A stretch of 6,001 nt of DNA from Pseudomonadota bacterium (GTDB lineage Bacteria > Pseudomonadota > Alphaproteobacteria > Acetobacterales > Acetobacteraceae): positions 1 to 6,001 of the forward strand of contig JAJYFW010000134.1 in assembly GCA_021785335.1 (NCBI GenBank), written 5' to 3'. The notes under the pieces were generated by a model. The model searched no databases. It had not been told where the DNA came from and saw only the letters and a program-made list of their open reading frames with translations. Below are positions 1 through 5,423 of this stretch, in pieces. Position 1 is the first letter of the stretch. Every line of letters begins with the position of its first letter. The position numbers were made by a program, and so were the translations under genes.

Positions 1-512
1 GCAATGCGCCGTTCCCATTCGAGCAGCCGCCGCCCTTCCAGCGCGTAGAGGAGGCGCATCGGCCAGGCGGCGCTCTTCCCAAGCTCCGCGAATTTGCGGC
101 TGTCGAGATCGGCGAACTGCATGACGCGCGGCACACCCGCAAGGTCCAGCGCGTGCTGCGCCACGTTGGAACTGTAGACGAAGACGAGATCGGGCGGTGT
201 CGTCGCCGCGGCAGCCGCAATGGCGCTGCGCAGGGCTGGTTCGCTGAGCATCGCGACCGTGAGCGGACCGCCCGCGACCAGGGCGCCCGCGCCGCGCAGC
301 CGCGCCCGCCAGGGTGACACCGGCACCGCCGTCACCGATGCGACCATGCGCCGCAACGGCTCCACCTGCGCAAGATCGTCGCCCCCGTCGGCGAGGCAGA
401 AAACGTGCAGCTCGTGCGAGCGGGCGAGGTGGCGCACCTCATTGGCCGTGGTGATTTTGTCGCCCCGATCAGGCGGGTGCGGCACGCGTTGGGCGAGATA
501 AAAGATCCGCAA
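1..512 (-). CDS. PEP-CTERM/EpsH1-associated sugar transferase (TIGR03087-like), N-terminal part
   Basis: Partial glycosyltransferase; 170 complete residues are visible and the C-terminal part lies beyond position 1. The protein opens MRIFYLAQRVPHPPDRGDK, the N-terminal nucleotide-sugar transferase motif of the 'sugar transferase, PEP-CTERM/EpsH1 system associated' family, related to GT4 enzymes. Further family-like stretches are DLVFVYSSN (residues 108-116), FADLDSRKF (133-141) and WPMRLLYALEGRRLLEWERR (150-169). Such enzymes are cytoplasmic or membrane-peripheral and transfer a sugar onto a growing exopolysaccharide or lipid-linked precursor; the exact sugar cannot be read from sequence. The start is TTG at 512-510, directly abutting the TGA of the upstream GT9 gene, with GGAG (521-524) 8 bases upstream; family alignment begins exactly there. 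The abutting stop and start imply translational coupling in one operon. The nearby exosortase supports the family call. Confidence 0.85.
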   Translation of the reverse strand, partial: MRIFYLAQRVPHPPDRGDKITTANEVRHLARSHELHVFCLADGGDDLAQVEPLRRMVASVTAVPVSPWRARLRGAGALVAGGPLTVAMLSEPALRSAIAAAAATTPPDLVFVYSSNVAQHALDLAGVPRVMQFADLDSRKFAELGKSAAWPMRLLYALEGRRLLEWERRI

Positions 513-1640
513 TCAGCCTGCTCCGAGCCGTGCCAGCAGCATCCCGGCGAGGCGCACTGGGTCGAGCAGGGCCATGCAATGCCGTTCCTTGCCGCAGTCG
601 CCGTAACAGCCGAGGCAGTCGAGCTCCTCGGCCGCGACTTTGCTGACCAAACCACCGAAATCTTCGATCTCCGGCAGGCTGGTGGGGCCGAAGACGGCAA
701 CCGTCGGCAGGCCGATCGCGGTCGCGGCATGCAGCGCCAGCGTGTCGCCGCAAAGCAGAGCGCGCACCTCGCCAAGGGTCGCGACGAAGGCGGCGATCGA
801 CCCGCCGGTCAACGCCGCGGCGACACGCGGCTCACCCGCGAAGCGCGCCAGCACAGCCTCCGTCTTCGCCCTCTCGGCGTCGGCACCCAGCAGTAGGATA
901 TCGACATCCGCCTGCGCCAGTACTGCCTCGATGACGCGCGCGATCCCCTCGTCGTCGAGCATCTTTTTGGGCCAGCGTGCGCCCGACCCGGCGTTGATTC
1001 CCAAACGGCGCCGGCGGCTACCGGGAAAGAGGGAAGCGACCCGCGCGGCCGCTTCCTGTCGTACTGATAGCGCAACGTCGAGCGCAGGTGGTGGCACCGC
1101 CTCGGCCCCGGCTCCCAGGATCGCCAGCATCCGCGCCTGATAGGTCGCGCGGTTCAGTTTCTTTAGTCGGTCGAAGGCGGCGAGCTCCAGCCAGGCGCGG
1201 GCGGCATCGTTGCTGGGTGAGATCGTTCCGCCGCGTAGGGAAAAGCCGACGACCTCCGCTTCCCCGGCGGCGAGCGTCGCGAGCGAGGCGCTCTGCAGGT
1301 CGTTGGACAGTGAGTAAATGCGCGCCCAGCCCCCCGCGGCGATTCGTGCCAGCGTGTCGGACGCCAGCACCAGCGTCTCGTCCACACCGCGCATCATGCC
1401 GACAAGCTCCGCCGATTCAGGGCGCGTCAGCCAGGCGACGTAGGGTCGGTCGTGGCGCGCCGCGATCGCCGGCAGCAGGCAGGCGGACCGCAGCACGTCG
1501 CCGATCGCATCGAGCTTGATGATCAGAACGCGCTCGCCGAACGGCGACACGTGGCGGCAATCCGGGCACTCGGAGCCGTCAATTTTGTTGAACGTGCAGG
1601 GTTTCGCTGCGCGGAAATGGCGGCAGTCGGTGCGGATCAC
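513..1640 (-). CDS. Glycosyltransferase family 9 (heptosyltransferase-like) with N- and C-terminal cysteine clusters
   Basis: A 375-residue GT9-type protein related to ADP-heptose:LPS heptosyltransferases, expected to act in the cytoplasm on a polysaccharide or lipid-linked acceptor. Visible signatures are RVLIIKLDAIGDVLRS (residues 37-52, first Rossmann strand and glycine loop), GINAGSGARWPKK (214-226) and GDTLALHAATAIGLPTVAVF (298-317, donor-binding region). An N-terminal extension holds Cys6, Cys15, Cys25 and Cys28, and the C-terminus has Cys342, Cys345, Cys349 and Cys355; both look like metal or Fe-S ligand sets, which is inference. The GTG start at 1640 is chosen because a perfect AGGAGGT (1650-1656) lies 9 bases upstream and the cysteine motif begins right after it. 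A TTG at 1670 would add 10 residues but has no ribosome site. The gene heads a two-gene transcription unit with the PEP-CTERM-type sugar transferase and diverges from the exosortase gene. Donor sugar is unknown; heptose should not be assumed. Confidence 0.88.
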   Translation of the reverse strand: MIRTDCRHFRAAKPCTFNKIDGSECPDCRHVSPFGERVLIIKLDAIGDVLRSACLLPAIAARHDRPYVAWLTRPESAELVGMMRGVDETLVLASDTLARIAAGGWARIYSLSNDLQSASLATLAAGEAEVVGFSLRGGTISPSNDAARAWLELAAFDRLKKLNRATYQARMLAILGAGAEAVPPPALDVALSVRQEAAARVASLFPGSRRRRLGINAGSGARWPKKMLDDEGIARVIEAVLAQADVDILLLGADAERAKTEAVLARFAGEPRVAAALTGGSIAAFVATLGEVRALLCGDTLALHAATAIGLPTVAVFGPTSLPEIEDFGGLVSKVAAEELDCLGCYGDCGKERHCMALLDPVRLAGMLLARLGAG

Positions 1641-1649
1641 GATCCTCCC

Positions 1650-1656
1650 ACCTCCT
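1650..1656 (-). promoter_or_regulatory. Strong Shine-Dalgarno fixing the GT9 start
   Basis: On the minus strand AGGAGGT, a full match to the 16S anti-Shine-Dalgarno, lies 9 bases before GTG at 1640. It decides between that start and the upstream TTG at 1670, which has no purine-rich element at a useful distance. Confidence 0.75.
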
Positions 1657-1794
1657 ACGTGGGCACGCAAAAATCCGAGGAATTCCTTGGCACGGCGCGG
1701 TCTTGCCCTGGCAGTGTCGCTCGTCGTTAGCCCTCCGGACCCGGCGCAGCAAGCCCCGCGGCCTGGGCGCTCGCCTCATCGCTTGGCGCTGGCG

Positions 1795-1806
1795 CGCCGG
1801 CCGGCG
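1795..1806. repeat. 12-base perfect palindrome upstream of exosortase start
   Basis: CGCCGGCCGGCG reads identically on both strands and ends 19 bases before the exosortase ATG. It could be an operator half-pair or a small hairpin affecting initiation, but palindromes of this composition occur often by chance in GC-rich DNA, so function is uncertain. Confidence 0.3.
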
Positions 1807-1825
1807 ACATGGCACCACATGACGC

Positions 1826-3361
1826 ATGGCCCTCGTGCGAACCCGCAGCACCGATCTCGCGCGCATCCGCTACGTCCTCGCCCCGGCGCTGCCGGCGATC
1901 GCCGTCGGGCTCGTGGTCCTCGCGGTTCTGTTCCACGCCGAGATCGCCGCCGCGGTCGGCGTCTGGTATTCGTCCACCGCCTACAGCCATTGTTACTTCG
2001 TCCTACCGATCGTGGCCTGGCTCGCCTGGGACCGCCGCGACCGCGTCTTCGCCCTGCGGGCACGGCCGGCCCCCTGGGCCGCGCTGCTTGCCCTGATCCC
2101 CGGCGCCGCCTGGCTGCTGGCCGAGCGCCTCGGCATCATGGAGGGACGCCAGCTCGCGCTGATCGGCTTCGTGTGGGCGCTCTTCCTGGCCACACTCGGG
2201 CCGGCGCTGTTCCGCGCGCTGCTGGCGCCGATCGGCTACCTGATTTTCCTAGTGCCGTTCGGCGGCTTCGTGACCGGCCCGCTGCAGAACTTCACCACCA
2301 GCTTCACCGGCATCGGCCTCGACATCATCGGCATCCCGAACGACATCAACTCGTTCGTGATCCGCATTCCCCAGGGCGCCTTCTACGTCGCGCAGGCCTG
2401 CGCGGGGCTGCGCTTCCTCATCGCTTCGCTCGCGTTCGGCGCGCTCTACGGGCTCTTGATGTACCGCAGCAACCTCAAGCGCGCGCTCTTCATGCTGATG
2501 TCGCTGGTGGTGCCGGTCGTCGCCAACGGCTTCCGCGCGCTCGGCATCGTGGTCCTCGGGTACTATCTCGGCAGCGCCAAGGCGGCGGCGACCGACCACG
2601 TGCTCTATGGCTGGATCTTCTTCTCCATCGTGATCCTCATCGAGATCATGATCGGGCTGCCGTTCCGCGACGACCTCTCACCTCGCCCGCGCACCATGCC
2701 GCCGCCGGCAGAGGGCGAGCCCGGCCCGCGGACAGGCCTGATAGCCTGCGGCGCGGCCCTCGCGGCAATCCTGGTCGCGCCGCTCGCCTCACGGCTGCTC
2801 GACTGGCGCGGCGGCGGCAGGCCTCCGATGGTCGCCCTTCACCTGCGCCTGCCCACCGGTTGCGCCGCCGCCGGCGGCACGACCAAGCCGGGCCTCGCCG
2901 TGCAGAACCTGGTCTGCGACGGCCAGGACGTAAGCGTGACGGTGCGCGCGCTACCCGCCGGCGCGCCACCCGCCAAAGTCGTCCGCACTTATACCGCGCT
3001 GAGCGGTACGGGTGTCGGCGGCGGCGAGGCGCGCTTCATTCCCCTCCGCTTCAAGGATGCGCACCCGCGACGATGGACGGTGGTGGCGCACGACCACGCG
3101 CAGACCCTGGCCACCGGCGCGCTCTGGGTGGACAACCGCCTAGTCGGCTCCGGGTTGCGCACCCGCATCACGCTCGCGCGGGCCAATCTCTTCGGCGGCG
3201 GAACGCCGAGTGTCATTGTCGCCTTCGCCCTGAAGCCGGCCACGCCCTGGCGCAGCAACAGCGACGCCCAGCGCAGCCAGTTGACGCTGGAGCGGCTGAT
3301 CGGCGCGCAGCAACGCCTCGACGACCGCATCGCCGGCCTGCCGGGTTGGTCCGGTGGGTAG
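1826..3361 (+). CDS. xrtA: Exosortase with fused C-terminal EpsI-like domain (probably exosortase A / XrtA, EpsH1)
   Basis: A 511-residue integral membrane protease/transpeptidase of the exosortase (EpsH) family, which recognises PEP-CTERM sorting tags and processes exported proteins in the inner membrane. About eight hydrophobic spans lie within residues 17-281. The catalytic set is visible: Cys192 in QACAGLRFL, Arg237 in VANGFRALG and His258 in ATDHVLYGW. The family usually has Cys-Ser-Gly-Leu-Arg; Ala replaces Ser here. After a proline-rich linker (283-302), a further membrane span (about 303-323) leads to a periplasmic EpsI-like domain to residue 511, with weakly conserved WVDNRLVGSGLRTRITLARA (434-453). 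An in-frame TGA sits six bases before the ATG, so the start cannot lie further upstream; no clear Shine-Dalgarno precedes it. The XrtA assignment rests on total length, the EpsI fusion and the adjacent TIGR03087-type transferase; another exosortase subtype with an EpsI fusion remains possible. Confidence 0.87.
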   Translation: MALVRTRSTDLARIRYVLAPALPAIAVGLVVLAVLFHAEIAAAVGVWYSSTAYSHCYFVLPIVAWLAWDRRDRVFALRARPAPWAALLALIPGAAWLLAERLGIMEGRQLALIGFVWALFLATLGPALFRALLAPIGYLIFLVPFGGFVTGPLQNFTTSFTGIGLDIIGIPNDINSFVIRIPQGAFYVAQACAGLRFLIASLAFGALYGLLMYRSNLKRALFMLMSLVVPVVANGFRALGIVVLGYYLGSAKAAATDHVLYGWIFFSIVILIEIMIGLPFRDDLSPRPRTMPPPAEGEPGPRTGLIACGAALAAILVAPLASRLLDWRGGGRPPMVALHLRLPTGCAAAGGTTKPGLAVQNLVCDGQDVSVTVRALPAGAPPAKVVRTYTALSGTGVGGGEARFIPLRFKDAHPRRWTVVAHDHAQTLATGALWVDNRLVGSGLRTRITLARANLFGGGTPSVIVAFALKPATPWRSNSDAQRSQLTLERLIGAQQRLDDRIAGLPGWSGG

Positions 3362-3374
3362 GCGCGGTTGCGCC
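3361..3374 (+). terminator. Small GC hairpin at the convergent gene end
   Basis: GGCGC, a GGTT loop, then GCGCC form a 5-bp stem starting at the last base of the exosortase stop codon. It lies in the 42-base gap between the convergent ends of the exosortase and MarR genes, where termination is expected. There is no T-run on either side, so it is not a classical intrinsic terminator; the call is weak. Confidence 0.25.
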
Positions 3375-3403
3375 AGCCACGGCCCGGCAGGGCGGTGGGT
3401 CGT

Positions 3404-3760
3404 TCAGCGGGCGGCGTGGCGCGGAGAAGCCGCCGCGGTCATGACGTTGCGCAGCTCGCGCAGGTAGGAGGCGCCGCGGGTGGTCCGCTGCACCAGCACG
3501 CTGCGGCGGTCGGCGGGATCCGTCTTGCGGCGGGCCAGATCGAGCTCGCACAGCCGGTCCAGCGCGCGCGTCACCGCCGGCTTGGAGATGTCGAGATCGG
3601 TCGAAAGGCCGCGCACCGTATGCGCGCCTTCCTTGAGGTAGCAGTTAAGGAAAACCGCCAGCTGCCGCGCCGACAGGTCGTCACCGTCGCGCTTGACGAG
3701 AGCACCGATGGTCTCGCGCAGAATTCCAACCAACTGCTCGCCAGTCATTGCCATGGCCAT
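3404..3760 (-). CDS. MarR-family winged helix-turn-helix transcriptional regulator
   Basis: A 118-residue MarR-type DNA-binding protein, somewhat shorter than the usual 140-150 because the N-terminal dimerisation helix is short. The core is LSARQLAVFLNCYL (residues 29-42), the helix-turn-helix TVRGLSTDLDISKPAVTRAL (48-67) and a wing with the conserved DPADRRSVLV (81-90), followed by a C-terminal helix. These proteins bind palindromic operators as dimers and typically repress neighbouring genes, often including their own, in response to small ligands. The ATG at 3760 is preceded by AAGGGA (3768-3773) with a 7-base gap; ATG codons at residues 3 and 5 are alternatives. It follows the aminopeptidase gene on the same strand after 226 bases, with a candidate promoter of its own, and converges with the exosortase gene. 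Ligand and targets are unknown; nothing ties it specifically to the exosortase locus. Confidence 0.85.
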   Translation of the reverse strand: MAMAMTGEQLVGILRETIGALVKRDGDDLSARQLAVFLNCYLKEGAHTVRGLSTDLDISKPAVTRALDRLCELDLARRKTDPADRRSVLVQRTTRGASYLRELRNVMTAAASPRHAAR

Positions 3761-3986
3761 GGTCGATTCCCTTTCCGTATGCGCCGCACCAGGCGCCCAC
3801 GCCGCCCGGCCTACGCGCGCGCCTCTTGTCTGCCGATGTCGGCCTCATTACGTCCGCGCCAGTTTTACGTAACAATTGCGCGGCCGGTCCGGCCTCATGC
3901 CCGGTTGGAGCCGCCTCGACACTTCAATCCGTTGCAGCAAGCGACTGGAAAAACGCGGATGGTCGGCTTCCCGGCGCGGCCCCCTG
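3761..3986 (-). other. Intergenic spacer between aminopeptidase stop and marR start
   Basis: This 226-base spacer contains the marR leader and a locally AT-richer island (about 3846-3880) that stands out in otherwise GC-rich DNA. The only T-run on the minus strand (TTTTT near 3950) lacks a good preceding stem, so an intrinsic terminator for the aminopeptidase gene is not supported. No credible small ORF was found. Confidence 0.5.
3847..3875 (-). promoter_or_regulatory. Candidate marR promoter with embedded ACGTAA repeats
   Basis: Read on the minus strand, TTGTTA (3875-3870; 4 of 6 to the sigma-70 -35 box) is followed after 17 bases by CGTAAT (3852-3847; 4 of 6 to the -10 box), giving optimal spacing and an expected transcription start near 3840, about 80 bases before the marR ATG. 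The hexamer ACGTAA occurs twice (3870-3865 and 3853-3848), 17 bases apart, overlapping both boxes; the first lies within the palindrome TTACGTAA (3865-3872). Placement over the promoter fits autoregulation by a MarR protein, which is inference. Confidence 0.4.
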
Positions 3987-5366
3987 TCAGGCCCGCGAGC
4001 CGGCGCCGAAACGCTCCGCGATCGCCGCGCAGGCAGCCCGCATGGCCATCGCCTCCCCGCCCTCCGGCCGCCCGGCCCGCGCCGAGTCGTTCCATGCGTA
4101 GAGATCGACATGCGCCCAGGGCACGCCGGGCGCGAGGAAGCGGCGCATGAACAGGGCCGCAATGATGGCGCCGGCCATCGGCTTGCTGGAGACGTTGTTG
4201 AGGTCGGCGACCGGCGAGTCGAGCCAGGAATCATAGCCGTCCCACAGCGGCAGCCGCCACAGCGGATCGTCGACGCGCGCGCCGGCGTCGAGCAGGGAAC
4301 GGGCCCAAGCCTCGTCGTTGCAGAACAGCGCGGGCAGGTCGGGCCCCAGCGCCACGCGCGCCGCACCGGTTAGGGTCGCGGCGTTCATCAGCAGCGCCGG
4401 CTTGCGGTCCGAGGCCTCGGCCAGCAGGTCGCACAGCACCAGCCGCCCCTCGGCATCCGTGTTGCCGATCTCGACCGCGAGACCGCGGCGGGTGCGCACC
4501 ACGTCGAGCGGGCGCATGGCCCGGCCGGAGACGGCGTTCTCGACGCAGCCGATCGCCACTTCGAGGCGCACCGGCAGCGCGGCCGCCATGATCAGCCGCG
4601 CGAGGCCCAGCATGGTCGCGGCCCCGCCCATGTCCTTCTTCATCCGCAGCATCGCCGAGGAGGGCTTCAGGTCGTAGCCGCCGGTGTCGAACACCACCCC
4701 CTTGCCGCAGAGCGAGACCAGCGGCGCCTCCGGACCGGCGCCGGACCAGGCGAACTTCGCCACCACCGGGGCGCGCTCGGAGCCGTACCCGACGGCATGA
4801 ACGGTCGGGTAGTCGCGCGCCAGCGCCTCACCCGTGATCAGCGTGGCATCGGTGCCGAAGGAGCGGGCCAGCGCGGCGGCAGCCTCGGCCAGCTCCGTGG
4901 GGCCCAGCAGGTTCGCCGGCGTGTTGACCAGGTCGCGCACCATCCACGTCGCCTGCGCTTCCCGCTCGGCGGCTTCGGTACCGGTGGGGCGCAGCAGCAC
5001 CGGGCCGGGCTTCGCGGGCTTGAACGCGCCGTAGCGGTAGGCGCCGAGGCAGAAGCCGAGCGCCGCCTCCGCCGCATCCCCCACCCCCTCGCCGAGCCGC
5101 CATGTCCCCGCGGGCAGTCTGGTCGCCAGCGCGCCCCAAACGAACGGCCCTCGCGCGGTCCCGAGCCCGAACAGCGCATCGACCCCGCCCTCGCCCGGTA
5201 GCAGCAGCAGTTCCTCGGCCTTGGCCGCGAAGCCGGACGCGGCGGCGAATGCCGCCTGCGCTCGCGGCAGCTTCGCGAGCATCGCCGCGAGCCCGTCCGG
5301 CCGCGCCGCATGCACCACGCGCGCGCCGCTCGCCGCACCGGTCAGCGGCAGTGTCTGTTCGATCAT
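3987..5366 (-). CDS. Leucyl aminopeptidase family protein (peptidase family M17)
   Basis: A 459-residue cytosolic di-metal aminopeptidase that removes N-terminal residues from peptides, acting in peptide turnover; family members usually have about 460-500 residues and form hexamers. The N-terminal domain spans roughly residues 1-145 and the catalytic domain starts near RDLVNTPANLLGP (144-156). All catalytic positions are present with constant spacing relative to bovine lens enzyme: Lys222, Asp227, Asp245, Asp304 and Glu306 as metal ligands, plus Lys234 and Arg308. They lie in GKGVVFDTGGYDLKPSSAM (221-239), KKDMGG (243-248) and the M17 signature NTDAEGRL (302-309). The ATG at 5366 has AAGGGG (5374-5379) 7 bases upstream. 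The gene follows htpG by 57 bases on the same strand and precedes marR. It resembles the general 'leucyl aminopeptidase family' rather than E. coli PepA itself, so no symbol is given; DNA-binding roles known for PepA cannot be inferred. Confidence 0.93.
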   Translation of the reverse strand: MIEQTLPLTGAASGARVVHAARPDGLAAMLAKLPRAQAAFAAASGFAAKAEELLLLPGEGGVDALFGLGTARGPFVWGALATRLPAGTWRLGEGVGDAAEAALGFCLGAYRYGAFKPAKPGPVLLRPTGTEAAEREAQATWMVRDLVNTPANLLGPTELAEAAAALARSFGTDATLITGEALARDYPTVHAVGYGSERAPVVAKFAWSGAGPEAPLVSLCGKGVVFDTGGYDLKPSSAMLRMKKDMGGAATMLGLARLIMAAALPVRLEVAIGCVENAVSGRAMRPLDVVRTRRGLAVEIGNTDAEGRLVLCDLLAEASDRKPALLMNAATLTGAARVALGPDLPALFCNDEAWARSLLDAGARVDDPLWRLPLWDGYDSWLDSPVADLNNVSSKPMAGAIIAALFMRRFLAPGVPWAHVDLYAWNDSARAGRPEGGEAMAMRAACAAIAERFGAGSRA

Positions 5367-5382
5367 CGCGAACCCCCTTGCT

Positions 5383-5409
5383 GCGCCGGAGTTTCCACGG
5401 AAACGGCGC
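5383..5409 (-). other. Interrupted inverted repeat between htpG and aminopeptidase gene
   Basis: GCGCC and GTTTCC on one arm pair with GGAAAC and GGCGC on the other, giving 11 base pairs broken by a 3-base bulge, with a very short loop that would open to 4 bases. It begins 14 bases after the htpG stop codon and ends just before the aminopeptidase ribosome site. There is no T-run after it, so it could be an RNA stability or attenuation hairpin, a protein-binding palindrome, or a factor-assisted terminator. Confidence 0.4.
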
Positions 5410-5423
5410 GGCGGGAAGGGCCG

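Larger units (their letters stand above)
1641..1825. promoter_or_regulatory. Divergent intergenic region between GT9 gene and exosortase gene
   Basis: This 185-base spacer must hold the promoters for both the leftward glycosyltransferase unit and the rightward exosortase gene, unless either is transcribed from further away. No convincing -35/-10 pair could be assigned on either strand. A TTGGCAC element at 1687-1693 followed by TTGC at 1703-1706 resembles sigma-54 half-sites, but the spacing is wrong. A GC-rich 12-base palindrome lies at 1795-1806. No small gene is credible here. Confidence 0.5.

Noticed and set aside
332..775. Minus-strand open frame spanning the junction of the two glycosyltransferase genes
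   Set aside because: It overlaps both well-supported genes in another frame and has shadow-like composition rich in Arg, Cys and Ala.
405..896. Plus-strand open frame opposite the glycosyltransferase genes
   Set aside because: No family motif, antisense to two genes with clear conserved motifs and ribosome sites.
1687..1706. Possible sigma-54 promoter (TTGGCAC ... TTGC) upstream of the exosortase gene
   Set aside because: The GG and GC elements are separated by 14 bases; sigma-54 promoters need 10.
1516..3444. Very long plus-strand open frame overlapping the exosortase gene
   Set aside because: Its translation is dominated by Arg, Ala and Pro with no recognisable motif; it is the offset-frame shadow of a GC-rich gene.
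3940..3986. Intrinsic terminator after the aminopeptidase gene
   Set aside because: A short T-run exists on the minus strand but no stable stem directly precedes it.
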